From contig CAMPIY010000016.1 of the NCBI GenBank assembly GCA_946886645.1, positions 1 to 15,618 of the forward strand: 15,618 bases of DNA. Reading direction: 5' to 3'. The DNA comes from an uncultured Sphingomonas sp. (lineage in GTDB: Bacteria > Pseudomonadota > Alphaproteobacteria > Sphingomonadales > Sphingomonadaceae). A program made the position numbers and the translations under genes. Positions 8,757 through 15,302 of the stretch are shown here, piece by piece. Below the pieces are notes generated by a model, which was not told where the DNA came from, did no database searches, and saw nothing but the letters and a program-made list of their open reading frames with translations. Positions within the stretch are counted from its first letter, which is position 1; each line of letters begins with the position of its first letter.

Positions 8757-8941
8757 CTTAAGGAAGTCCACGAAGTGCGCGGTCACCCCGCGAATCTTCA
8801 CCAATGTTCACGGTGACAAGAGGTCTACGATCAGAAAGAGCCGGGCCGGGCGAGACGGCCGACCGCTGGCATGACACAGGCGGGTGGCTGTAGGACAGGA
8901 GAATCGGCGCTTGGTCGCTTGCCGTGGTGGAGGGACGATTA

Positions 8942-9397
8942 ATGCGCCGTCGAACCGACCCGAGATCCCCGGTCCAGGATACCGGCGATCCTCTGTGGCT
9001 AGCCCTGTTCGGGTTCGCATTTTCGGCAGCGGCATTTCTGGCATGGCAAAATGCCGACCTGCTGTTCGATTGGTTCGATGGTGAGTACCGGACCCAACAT
9101 GACGGGCCGAACCGGGCGAAAGCCAACCTCCCTGCCCTCTTTTCGACCGACGATTATCCAGTGGACGCCATCAGGCGCGATGAGCAAGGAACGGTCGCCT
9201 TCCGATTGCTGATCAACCGCCGCGGCAGGGTCAGCGAGTGCCAGATTGTCAGCAGCAGCGGAAGCAATGCGCTGGATGGCGCCACCTGCAGGATATTGGA
9301 GGACCGAGCCCGCTTTGAGCCCGCTCGCGACGCCGATGGCAAGCGCATAGCGGACGAAACTACCGGCCGAATCCGGTGGGTGCTGCCTGATGAATGA
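8942..9397 (+). CDS. Membrane-anchored TonB C-terminal domain protein
   Basis: A 151-aa protein. ATG at 8942 is chosen because GGAGGG lies about 7 nt upstream; an in-frame GTG-type start at 8924 has none. A short basic N-terminus (MRRRTDPR) precedes one TM segment (~18-36), then a short linker and a TonB-C-like fold at ~71-148: YPVDAIRRDEQGTVAFRLL, then NRRGRVSECQIVSSSGS and ATCRILEDRARFEPARD. C100 and C116 may form a disulfide. The long Pro-rich periplasmic spacer of true TonB is missing, so it may not reach outer-membrane receptors in the usual way; such short TonB-C proteins are common in sphingomonads with poorly known roles. It ends 5 bp before the distal copy of the tRNA-derived repeat, so it borders the insert and is probably host DNA. 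Confidence 0.8.
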   Translation: MRRRTDPRSPVQDTGDPLWLALFGFAFSAAAFLAWQNADLLFDWFDGEYRTQHDGPNRAKANLPALFSTDDYPVDAIRRDEQGTVAFRLLINRRGRVSECQIVSSSGSNALDGATCRILEDRARFEPARDADGKRIADETTGRIRWVLPDE

Positions 9398-9402
9398 TCG
9401 CG

Positions 9403-9419
9403 GGAAATGGTAGCGGAGG
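9403..9419 (-). repeat. Distal 17-bp direct repeat (candidate att site, tRNA 3'-end fragment)
   Basis: GGAAATGGTAGCGGAGG on the plus strand is identical to 12092-12108. On the minus strand it reads CCTCCGCTACCA plus five following bases, the last 12 nt (including CCA) of the tRNA gene. No other part of a tRNA is present here, so it is a fragment, as expected of the far boundary of a tRNA-integrated element. Confidence 0.75.
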
Positions 9420-9592
9420 TCCGATACAAACATAGCCACTGTCTAGAAAAATGGCTGATTTGCTGGATTTATTGCGGATTTAAGGAAAGCTTGTTAGGTT
9501 GGATTTGCCCTTGGTGATTGGGCGATCTCTGGCCACCGAGTTGGGCTCATTGCCCGTTCACGAAGCCGCCGGAGTGATGCAAATTGAGTGGC

Positions 9593-10570
9593 TCAACCGA
9601 CGCCTTCAGCCTTTGCTTTCATATCTCGCAACACGCGACGGGTGTTGCTGCTCGCCGCCCAACGAGCAATCGGTTCCCAATAGATGACAGGGTCGATCCG
9701 AAGGCGGTGCGCGGCACGAATGGTCAGCCGCGTTTGACGCTCGCCTAGCGCCTGGATTTCGAACTGGGTCTCTCCAGTTTCGAAATACCCAACGACATGA
9801 GGAGCATGGACGTGTCGATACGGGCTCATTTCCTCCATCGCCGGTGGCTGCCTGAGGACCATGAAGCCGAGTAGCTTACCTTCTTCCCAGTCGGTGATCT
9901 GCTCGCGTGATTCTCCAGTTGAGAAGTAACCCGTCCGAATGGCTCCCACGCCTCTTCCGGAAAACTGCGCCCGTTCGGGATAAGCGAGTCCCAGTCGACC
10001 AACGAGAGTGGCTGGCTCGCGGATTGGCTCGTCACTTGTCAGAGCTTGCCAGACCTGCGGAGCCGAAGCCTCAATGACAATGCTTTCATTCGTCATCATC
10101 GTAACCGCTGGCGGATACAAGGCATCGACGGCGAACATCGCCGGCAGCAGGGCAACACAATAGACCGGCCCCATCGGGTCCTTTCCGATCCTCGCCGCCC
10201 TGCGACCAAGCGCTCCGCCCGCAATGGCGACGGCCGCAGCCAACGGCGACGCCAAAATCAGGCAAATCAGACCTTCGAGCGCAAACAGGATCAATCCGAA
10301 GCAGCCTAGAGCGGCGGATAGCAGCACTAGGCCATTTGTCGCTTTCATAGTTTGCAGATCTTGCCGGTTCACCAGAAAGCCGGTCGTGAAGCCCACCACA
10401 AACGGCGTCAGGACAAAGAGCCCCCACCCGTAGGCGCGAAAAATGAGAGCCGAAACGGCGACCGCCAGCAGAATGATCGTGACACCTGACAGTGTCCCCG
10501 CGACGACCTGGAAGGTCTTGGTTCGGCTGGCCTCGGCAAGCAGCTGTGTAATACTTCGACGGTCGCTCAT
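9593..10570 (-). CDS. Polytopic membrane protein with C-terminal START/SRPBCC-like domain
   Basis: A 325-aa protein of unknown function. The ATG at 10568-10570 is 4 nt after the desaturase stop; an upstream in-frame TTG at 10628-10630 lies inside the desaturase gene and is less likely. The N-terminal half has four or five hydrophobic segments (~22-45, 49-67, 80-97, 99-121, perhaps 134-152). From about residue 160 the pattern ESIVIEASAPQVWQALTSDE, then EPATLVGRLGLAYPERAQ, and later REQITDWEEGKLLGFMV and TRLTIRA, is typical of SRPBCC (START-like) hydrophobic-ligand domains. A membrane anchor fused to a lipid- or ligand-binding domain suggests sensing, binding or handling of a lipophilic molecule. 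Third in the insert operon after the ArsR-type repressor and desaturase. Domain call by pattern; function is inference. Confidence 0.75.
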   Translation of the reverse strand: MSDRRSITQLLAEASRTKTFQVVAGTLSGVTIILLAVAVSALIFRAYGWGLFVLTPFVVGFTTGFLVNRQDLQTMKATNGLVLLSAALGCFGLILFALEGLICLILASPLAAAVAIAGGALGRRAARIGKDPMGPVYCVALLPAMFAVDALYPPAVTMMTNESIVIEASAPQVWQALTSDEPIREPATLVGRLGLAYPERAQFSGRGVGAIRTGYFSTGESREQITDWEEGKLLGFMVLRQPPAMEEMSPYRHVHAPHVVGYFETGETQFEIQALGERQTRLTIRAAHRLRIDPVIYWEPIARWAASSNTRRVLRDMKAKAEGVG

Positions 10571-10574
10571 CTGT

Positions 10575-11525
10575 TTACGCCTGCGCCAGAAGCCGAGCGA
10601 GTAGCGGACAGCCCTCACCTCGTTCGGCAACTCGCCTGAGTGCAGGCCGATGGGGCAGTTCCTCGGGCGTCACGATATTCCAAGCCAATCCACAACGCTC
10701 AAATGCGAGGAGCAGCGTCCACCCGAGATCAACCTGACCTGGTTCAAGCCCGAGCCTTGCTGAGCCAGGAAATGCGTGATGATTGTTGTGCCAGCTCTCT
10801 CCCATGCTGATAAGGCCCGCGAGCTTGACGTCGTAACCTTGAACGCAGGCGCCGTTGACTACCCACGTCTGGCCACCCTCACGGTGCGCATAGTGCCCAA
10901 CAAGCCAATGGCCCGTAACGCAGACAGCAACCCGCGCACAGACGCCCCAAACAACCCAAGGCATGCCTCCAAAGACAAAGAAGGCGATCGCCCAAGGAAG
11001 CTGTTGGGCCATCCACGTCCGTTCGAGCCAGCTGTATACACGATCATGGTCTAGACGCGGCTCGAGGCGAAACTCAGGAGGCTCCTTCAGATCGAGCCGA
11101 CAATGAAGCTGATGCCAGCCGTCCCTCCAAAAACCCGCACGATGGGCGAAATAGTCATGGCAGTCGCGCTGGCGCTGCGCCCAATCGCGCATGTCGTGCA
11201 ACCGGATCATTCCGATAGGACCGGCCATGCCGACAAGAACACCCAGATAGACGCAAACGTATTCGAGCCACAGCGGGCAGGCGAAGCTGTTGTGGATCAG
11301 TCTACGGTGCATTCCGACCGAGTGGCCGGCGCACAGGGTAATCCCGCACGTCGCGACAAAAAGGACGAACGCACCCCAAGTGAAATAAATGGGACCGAGG
11401 ACAACCGCGGCCGCAGTCATCAACCCTATCCAGAGGGACTTTGCCGGAGCCCATCGCACTTTGCCAAGCACTGGGTCGCAGTTGTCGTCGGCAATGATCC
11501 GCTCCGATCCCGACACCAACTGCAT
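10575..11525 (-). CDS. Fatty-acid desaturase family protein (acyl-CoA/acyl-lipid type), atypical His boxes
   Basis: A 316-aa integral membrane di-iron desaturase. Two in-frame ATGs exist (11529-11531 and 11523-11525); the second is chosen because GGAG ends 6 nt before it but touches the first. That GGAG directly follows, and shares a G-rich junction with, the repressor's TAG stop, implying coupling. His motifs: GHSVGMHRRLIH (H68, H73, H78) as box 1; in place of the usual HxxHH box 2, IRLHDMRDWAQRQRDCHDYF (H110, H123) then AHR (H128); GHWLVGHYAH (H206, H211, H214); and box 3 ESWHNNHHAFPGSARLG (H246, H249, H250). Hydrophobic segments ~31-66, 84-107 and 177-209 fit the family. The substrate and double-bond position cannot be read. 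The box 2 variant may define a subfamily. Confidence 0.88.
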   Translation of the reverse strand: MQLVSGSERIIADDNCDPVLGKVRWAPAKSLWIGLMTAAAVVLGPIYFTWGAFVLFVATCGITLCAGHSVGMHRRLIHNSFACPLWLEYVCVYLGVLVGMAGPIGMIRLHDMRDWAQRQRDCHDYFAHRAGFWRDGWHQLHCRLDLKEPPEFRLEPRLDHDRVYSWLERTWMAQQLPWAIAFFVFGGMPWVVWGVCARVAVCVTGHWLVGHYAHREGGQTWVVNGACVQGYDVKLAGLISMGESWHNNHHAFPGSARLGLEPGQVDLGWTLLLAFERCGLAWNIVTPEELPHRPALRRVAERGEGCPLLARLLAQA

Positions 11526-11534
11526 CGCCATCTC

Positions 11535-11858
11535 CTATTTTTTGGACTTGCTGGAACGCGTGTCGCGCAAGGCTGCACTCTCACGCCTCAGCGGCGTGGA
11601 AACAGGACAGAGTCGCTGCACGAAGCCGTTGAGTGTGTTGGTCAGGTTGTCGGGGACAAGCGAATAGTGGACAAACTGTCCGCGCTTCTCGCTCTTTACC
11701 AAACCCGCATTCTCCAGGATCTGAAGGTGCTTCGAGATCGCCGGCTTGCTCATGTCGAACCGGGCAGCAATTTCGCCCGCGGTGAGATCTACCTCGGATA
11801 AATACGCGAGAATCTTGCGCCTTGGCGTTGATGCTAAAGCTTCAAAGACCTTGTCCAT
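11535..11858 (-). CDS. ArsR-family repressor, SdpR-like
   Basis: A 107-aa winged-helix regulator. MDKVFEALASTPRRKILAYL followed by DLTAGEIAARFDMSKPAISK (helix-turn-helix, recognition helix around SKPAISKHLQIL, ~37-48) and GLVKSEKRGQFVHYSL (wing) match the SdpR-like branch of the ArsR family. The ELCVCDL-type metal site of ArsR/SmtB sensors is absent, so metal sensing is unlikely. The C-terminal tail is basic (RDTRSSKSKK). ATG at 11856-11858 has no Shine-Dalgarno, but a promoter -10 ends only 9 nt upstream, so the transcript may be nearly leaderless. It is the first gene of the insert operon and probably controls it through the dyad at 11870-11889. Confidence 0.92.
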   Translation of the reverse strand: MDKVFEALASTPRRKILAYLSEVDLTAGEIAARFDMSKPAISKHLQILENAGLVKSEKRGQFVHYSLVPDNLTNTLNGFVQRLCPVSTPLRRESAALRDTRSSKSKK

Positions 11859-11867
11859 CGATCAAAC

Positions 11868-11895
11868 ATTTAACTAATGAATTAATTAACGTCAA
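11868..11895 (-). promoter_or_regulatory. Promoter of the insert operon
   Basis: On the minus strand TTGACG (11890-11895), a 16-bp spacer and TTAAAT (11868-11873). Transcription would begin close to the ATG at 11858, consistent with the missing ribosome site. Confidence 0.55.
11870..11889. promoter_or_regulatory. Inverted-repeat operator candidate for the ArsR-type repressor
   Basis: TTAACTAAT (11870-11878), 2-bp gap, ATTAATTAA (11881-11889): a 9-2-9 dyad with one mismatch. It fills the whole -35/-10 spacer and overlaps the -10, so bound protein would block RNA polymerase. AT-rich dyads in this position are common for ArsR-family autorepression. Confidence 0.5.
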
Positions 11896-11960
11896 GCCCG
11901 CAATGATCTAGAGGCCTAGCAGCATATTATCTGTCGAAATGGGGATACTTGGCAGTGGCC

Positions 11961-12069
11961 GTCACGGAGTAAATCCGTGACGTCGGTCCTGTCCCCCGGA
12001 TCAAGTCCGGGGGCAGGCCGGCCGGCCTTCGCCATCTCTGCGCGCTGGCTCCCGATTGCTTCGCAATCG
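11961..12069. repeat. Cluster of four palindromes/hairpins next to the tRNA 3' end
   Basis: GTCACGGA-gtaaa-TCCGTGAC (11961-11981); CCTGtCCCCCGGA-tcaag-TCCGGGGGCAGG (11988-12017, 12 bp with one bulge); AGGCCGGCCGGCCT palindrome (12015-12028); and CGATTGC-ttc-GCAATCG (12053-12069). No T-run follows any of them. The second resembles the CCCGGACTTGATCCGGG-like intergenic repeats common in alphaproteobacteria. They may fold the tRNA trailer or be REP-like elements. Confidence 0.5.
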
Positions 12070-12091
12070 CTCGCCTGCGCTCGGTGTCTCA

Positions 12092-12108
12092 GGAAATGGT
12101 AGCGGAGG
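12092..12108 (-). repeat. Proximal 17-bp direct repeat within the tRNA 3' end (candidate att site)
   Basis: Identical to 9403-9419. It covers the last 12 nt of the tRNA gene (12097-12108, including CCA) and 5 nt beyond. The flanks differ from those of the distal copy on both sides. Confidence 0.75.
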
Positions 12109-12173
12109 AGGGACTTGAACCCCCGACACGCGGATTATGATTCCGCTGCTCTAACCAGCTGAGCTACTCCGCC
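12097..12173 (-). tRNA. tRNA-Met (anticodon CAT), elongator type
   Basis: 77 nt including encoded CCA. Acceptor GGCGGAG pairs with CTCCGCT (first pair G-U); the D-arm contains AGCTGGTTA; anticodon stem GCGGA/TCCGC encloses loop ATCATAA with anticodon CAT; T-arm is GGGGG-TTCAAGT-CCCTC. The anticodon stem lacks the three G-C pairs of initiator tRNA, and the acceptor lacks a 1-72 mismatch of the C-A type, so it is not the initiator. A tRNA-Ile2 with lysidine-modified CAT cannot be fully excluded by eye. The gene is the integration target of the adjacent insert. Confidence 0.9.
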
Positions 12174-12207
12174 CCAATAAGGCGCTAACGCCGTCGGCGC
12201 GGGTGGG

Positions 12208-12236
12208 CCTATAGGTGGGGAGCAATAGGCCGTCAA
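12208..12236 (-). promoter_or_regulatory. Promoter of the tRNA gene
   Basis: Minus strand TTGACG (12231-12236), 17-bp spacer, TATAGG (12208-12213), about 35 nt upstream of the tRNA 5' end. Near-consensus elements with ideal spacing. Confidence 0.65.
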
Positions 12237-12251
12237 CAAGGGTGGAACCGC

Positions 12252-12279
12252 CTTCCCGCACCCTCGTTCAAGCGGGAAG
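12252..12279 (+). promoter_or_regulatory. Leader hairpin before the DUF3775-like gene
   Basis: CTTCCCGC (12252-12259) pairs with GCGGGAAG (12272-12279), a perfect 8-bp stem with a 12-nt loop, ending just before the ribosome site GGGAGAG (12283-12289). It could affect initiation; no T-run follows, so it is not an intrinsic terminator. Confidence 0.35.
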
Positions 12280-12298
12280 ATAGGGAGAGCAAAAACCG

Positions 12299-12709
12299 AT
12301 GGAACCGCTTACGCCGCTCGAGACGTTGTGCCGCATCATCCTTCGCGCTCGGGAGTATGAGGCCCAGGTTCCAACCGACTATGACGGCGGCGAAGCGCCG
12401 GAGAATGTCGATGACGAAGGCGAGGAAACGCTCTCCGTCCTCGATGATTCGATCAACACCAGCGTCGAGGAAGAGCTGACCAACGCGCTCGAGGACCTGG
12501 CCGACGACCAGTTGCAGGAGATATTGGCCTTCGCGCTGGTCGGCCAGGGCACCTATGAGGCGGCCGATTGGGAAGAGGCGCTGGAGGCGGCGGCCGACGA
12601 GAATAATGTCATCGACGAGCTGATGGACATGCCGATGCTGGCGTCGGTGCTGGAGTCGGGGATGGCCGCGTTCGACCTCAATTGCGACGGGGTCGGCGAC
12701 CTCAGCTAG
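12299..12709 (+). CDS. DUF3775-like acidic protein
   Basis: A 136-aa cytoplasmic protein with no signal or membrane segment. It begins MEPLTPLETLCRIILRAREY, which resembles the opening of the alphaproteobacterial DUF3775 family (recognised by eye, not searched). An acidic middle (ENVDDEGEETLSVLDD) leads to two predicted helices (EEELTNALEDLADDQLQEIL and TYEAADWEEALEAAADENN). GGGAGAG lies ~10 nt before the ATG. Strongly acidic with few basic residues after the first 20, so it may bind a basic partner; function unknown. It is divergent from the tRNA gene, and its TAG shares a CTAG (12706-12709) with the convergent 2H phosphoesterase gene. Confidence 0.85.
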   Translation: MEPLTPLETLCRIILRAREYEAQVPTDYDGGEAPENVDDEGEETLSVLDDSINTSVEEELTNALEDLADDQLQEILAFALVGQGTYEAADWEEALEAAADENNVIDELMDMPMLASVLESGMAAFDLNCDGVGDLS

Positions 12710-13209
12710 TGCCCGCGAAACGGGTAGCGGACCATCGTCTCCCACGGACCGCCGAGATAGCGGTGCAGGGACAGCGCGCCGATCCCCAGAGGACGCGGAC
12801 GAAAGCTGTGCTCCAGCTCCGCTATCAGCGCACGGGCAACTTTCGGTGGCACCTTGTTCTGGATGGTGATGTGCGGCCTCCATCCCGCGGCGTCCTGGGC
12901 GCCCAGCATTCCGTGGAAATGGCCTGCGATCTCGGCCCGGATAGCGTCAAGCTCGTCCGAAACCACCCGAAAGGCGACTCCTCCGCCAAGGTCCATCAGG
13001 CCGGCCAGTTCGGCCCGGGGTGCCGGGAGGGCGGCGGCGAGCGAAAGCTGCCGCTTCGCTTCGTCCAGCGCGGACGGCGGCAGGGCATGGAACATGGTCA
13101 AGTGCACCGGCACCTGGTTTCGCTCCATTGGGTAATGGCGGCGCCGCAATCCTTCGAGCCAGGCGAAATCGTCAGGCGCGAAATCGGCCGTGACGACGAG
13201 CGCGGTCAA
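12706..13209 (-). CDS. 2'-5' RNA ligase / 2H phosphoesterase superfamily protein
   Basis: A 167-aa protein with the two family signatures HLTMF (H36-x-T38) and HITIQ (H113-x-T115), about 75 residues apart, which form the catalytic pair of 2H phosphoesterases. Relatives hydrolyse cyclic nucleotide phosphodiesters or act on RNA 2',3'-cyclic phosphate ends; the substrate here is unknown. The likely start is TTG at 13207-13209, which overlaps the kup stop as TTGA; the next in-frame ATG is at residue 28 and would remove the first strand, so TTG is preferred. Its translation is probably coupled to kup. The convergent stop shares CTAG with the DUF3775-like gene. Confidence 0.88.
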   Translation of the reverse strand: MTALVVTADFAPDDFAWLEGLRRRHYPMERNQVPVHLTMFHALPPSALDEAKRQLSLAAALPAPRAELAGLMDLGGGVAFRVVSDELDAIRAEIAGHFHGMLGAQDAAGWRPHITIQNKVPPKVARALIAELEHSFRPRPLGIGALSLHRYLGGPWETMVRYPFRGH

Positions 13210-15155
13210 ATCTCGACTTGGCTCCCGAGCTCAACCACCCGGTTGGTCGGCAGCTTGAAGAACTCCATCGCGCTTTCGGCGTTGCGCAGCATCCAGGCGA
13301 ACAGCTTTTCGCGCCAGATCGCCATGCCGGGCCGCGACGAGGCGATCAGCGTCTGCCGGGCGAGGAAGAAACTGGTGTCCATCATCTTGAACTGCGGCCC
13401 GCACTGCTTGACCCGGGCGAGCGCGGCGGGGACGTCGATTTCCTCCATGAAGCCGTAGCGCAGGATGATCCGGAAGAAGCCGGCGCCATGGTCCCTGGTT
13501 TCGATCCGGCGGTCGCCGATGACGAAGGGGACGTCCTCGATGCGGACGGTCAGCAGCATCACCCGCTCGTGGAGCACCTTGTTGTGCTTGAGGTTGTGGA
13601 GCAGCGCGTGCGGCACGCCGGTCATCGAGGTGGTCATGAACACGGCGGTGCCGGGAACGCGGGTGGCGCTGGTCGCGGCCGACTTGATGAACACCTCGAT
13701 CGGCAGGCTCGCCTCGGCCATGCGGTCGATCATCAGCTTGCGGCCCTTGGCCCAGGTGGTGAGCAGGGTGAAGGCGATCGCGCCGATCAGCAGCGGGAAC
13801 CAGCCGCCGTCCGGCACCTTCATCAGGTTCGCGCTGAAGTAGAGCAGGTCGATCGCGAAGAAGACGGCGAGCAGCGGCACCGACTTCCACAGCGGCCATT
13901 TCCACAGGGTCGACAGGACGACGGAAATCAAAACGCCGTCGATCAGCATCGCGCCGGTCACCGCGATTCCATAGGCGGCGGCGAGGTTCGACGAGGAACC
14001 GAACATCACGACCAGCAGGATGACCATCACCATCAGGGCCCAGTTCACCACCGGGATGTATATCTGGCCCGCGGCATGTTCGCTGGTGTGGGTGATGCGC
14101 AGGCGCGGGATGAAGCCGAGCTGGATCGCCTGCTGGGTGACCGAGAAGGCGCCGGAAATCACCGCCTGGCTGGCGATGATGGTGGCGAGGGTCGCGAGGA
14201 TGACCAGCGGCAGGCGCAAGGATTCTGGCGCCAGGAAGAAGAAGGGGTTCTTGACCGTCTCCAGCGCCTCGGCCGGAGTTTGCGACAGCAAAAGGGCACC
14301 CTGCCCGCCATAGTTGAGCAACAAGGCCGGCATGACAAAGAACAGCCAGCTGAACTTGATCGGGCGGCGGCCGAAATGGCCCATGTCGGCATAGAGTGCC
14401 TCGGCGCCGGTCACGGCGAGGACGACGCTGCCCATGGCGATGAAGGCCCGCAGCGGCTCCGACAAATAGAATTCGAATGCGTTGAAGGGGTTCAGCATCT
14501 CCAGCAGCACGGCCGGATGCTTGACGATGTGCATCCCGCCCAGCACCGCCAGCGTGACGAAGTAAACCATCATGATCGGGCCGAAGAGAAGGCCGACCTT
14601 GGCCGTCCCGCGCGACTGGATGGCGAACAGGCCGATCAGGATGCCGATTGCCGTCGGGATGACGTAGGGCTCGAAGCCCGCCTGGACGGTGGTCAAGCCC
14701 TCCACCGCGGAAAGGACCGAGATCGCCGGGGTGATCATGCTGTCGCCGTAGAACAGCGCCGTGGCGAACACACCGAGCATGACGATGCCCAGCGTCCACT
14801 TCTTCTTCTCGCCCTCGGCCGCGGTGCGGTTGATGAGCGCGAGAAGGGCCAGGCTGCCGCCCTCCCCCTTATTGTCGGCGCGCATGATGACCGTGACATA
14901 TTTGAGCGCCACGATAATCAGCATCGACCAGAAGATCAGGCTGAGCACGCCGTAGATGTGGAGCTGGTCGGGGCGCAGAGTATGATGCCCCGCGAAGGTC
15001 TCGCGGAAGGCGTAGATCGGCGAGGTGCCGATGTCGCCGAACACGATGCCGACCGCGCCGACCATGAGCTTGGCCAGCGATCCCTGCACATGTCCGTGGC
15101 TTTGCGGTTGCTCGTCGGTCGCGACCTCTGCAGTCCCCGCGGCGGAAATATTCAT
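13206..15155 (-). CDS. kup: Low-affinity potassium transporter Kup
   Basis: A 649-aa K+/H+ symporter of the KUP/HAK family in the inner membrane. Hallmark [19 protein letters not shown] (36-54) starts the first [18 protein letters not shown] (93-108) follows the second, and about twelve hydrophobic segments run to ~residue 475. Then comes a cytoplasmic tail (~480-649) that includes [20 protein letters not shown] and the C-terminal [11 protein letters not shown], as usual for the family. Length is normal. ATG at 15153-15155 has GAGG about 11 nt upstream. Expression may depend on the leader inverted repeat at 15215-15242. A downstream 2H phosphoesterase overlaps its stop codon, and alanine dehydrogenase is divergent. 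Confidence 0.97.
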   Translation of the reverse strand: MNISAAGTAEVATDEQPQSHGHVQGSLAKLMVGAVGIVFGDIGTSPIYAFRETFAGHHTLRPDQLHIYGVLSLIFWSMLIIVALKYVTVIMRADNKGEGGSLALLALINRTAAEGEKKKWTLGIVMLGVFATALFYGDSMITPAISVLSAVEGLTTVQAGFEPYVIPTAIGILIGLFAIQSRGTAKVGLLFGPIMMVYFVTLAVLGGMHIVKHPAVLLEMLNPFNAFEFYLSEPLRAFIAMGSVVLAVTGAEALYADMGHFGRRPIKFSWLFFVMPALLLNYGGQGALLLSQTPAEALETVKNPFFFLAPESLRLPLVILATLATIIASQAVISGAFSVTQQAIQLGFIPRLRITHTSEHAAGQIYIPVVNWALMVMVILLVVMFGSSSNLAAAYGIAVTGAMLIDGVLISVVLSTLWKWPLWKSVPLLAVFFAIDLLYFSANLMKVPDGGWFPLLIGAIAFTLLTTWAKGRKLMIDRMAEASLPIEVFIKSAATSATRVPGTAVFMTTSMTGVPHALLHNLKHNKVLHERVMLLTVRIEDVPFVIGDRRIETRDHGAGFFRIILRYGFMEEIDVPAALARVKQCGPQFKMMDTSFFLARQTLIASSRPGMAIWREKLFAWMLRNAESAMEFFKLPTNRVVELGSQVEI

Positions 15156-15214
15156 TCTTAATTACACCTCACGGCGCTCTTCCGGCGCGGCGGGCCGCCT
15201 TAGACCTTGATCGT

Positions 15215-15242
15215 TTCAGGCTCAACCGGCCAGAAGCCTGAA
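15215..15242. promoter_or_regulatory. Inverted repeat in the kup-ald intergenic region
   Basis: TTCAGGCT (15215-15222) and AGCCTGAA (15235-15242), perfect 8-bp arms with a 12-bp gap. It may be an operator with ~20-bp centre spacing or a hairpin in the kup leader. Which gene it serves is unclear. Confidence 0.35.
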
Positions 15243-15302
15243 TCGAGCGCATGCCCCAAAACGTAACGTCAAAAAGGCGCTGCAATCGTCGCCAACGGCG
15301 TC

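Larger units (their letters stand above)
8373..8941. other. 569-nt region without a convincing protein gene
   Basis: Between proS (leftward) and the TonB-like gene (rightward). It contains a proS leader with two competing short hairpins (8421-8441), a structured stretch plus terminator on the plus strand (8509-8688), and an inverted repeat (8709-8716/8749-8756). Open frames here (for example 8527-8874 plus, 8553-8804 minus) are low-complexity, rich in Arg/Lys/Gly, span the terminator and have no plausible ribosome site. I see no protein gene. Confidence 0.6.
9403..12108. mobile_element. Putative tRNA-integrated mini-island (about 2.7 kb, no integrase)
   Basis: The segment lies between two directly repeated 17-bp copies, one being the intact 3' end of the CAT-anticodon tRNA at 12097-12173 and the other a fragment next to the TonB-like gene. 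The geometry is classic: the insert sits on the 3' side of the tRNA and the tRNA stays complete. By eye, the genes inside are less GC-rich than dnaE or kup, and the ends (9440-9510, 11860-11940) are clearly AT-rich. Cargo is a three-gene operon; no integrase, transposase or excisionase is visible, so it may be a decayed island or was mobilised in trans. An alternative is a remnant of a duplicated tRNA. Removing it would place the tRNA 3' end about 9 bp from the TonB-like stop codon. Confidence 0.6.

Noticed and set aside
8527..8874. 115-codon plus-strand open frame
   Set aside because: It runs straight through the intrinsic terminator, is Arg/Lys/Gly/Ser-rich low complexity, and has no ribosome site.
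9499..9687. 62-codon plus-strand open frame at the distal end of the insert
   Set aside because: TTG start, no ribosome site, overlaps the 3' end of the START-domain gene on the other strand, no recognisable pattern; not evidence of an integrase remnant.
10571..10630. TTG start at 10630 for the START-domain membrane protein
   Set aside because: It would add 20 residues lying inside the desaturase gene; ATG at 10570, 4 nt after the desaturase stop, is simpler.
11535..11858. ArsR-type regulator considered as part of an arsenic or metal resistance operon
   Set aside because: No Cys-rich metal-binding motif and no efflux, reductase or methyltransferase gene nearby; the sequence is SdpR-like.
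11961..12069. Hairpin cluster considered as a CRISPR array
   Set aside because: The four palindromes differ in sequence and spacing; there is no repeated unit with spacers and no cas gene.
12233..12883. 216-codon minus-strand open frame antisense to the DUF3775-like gene
   Set aside because: Covers two better-supported genes and the tRNA promoter; His/Gln/Arg-rich shadow translation.
13218..15161. A 647-codon plus-strand open frame covering the whole of kup
   Set aside because: It is the mirror of a textbook kup gene; its product is rich in His, Asp, Gln and Arg with no fold-like pattern, as expected from antisense reading of GC-rich codons.
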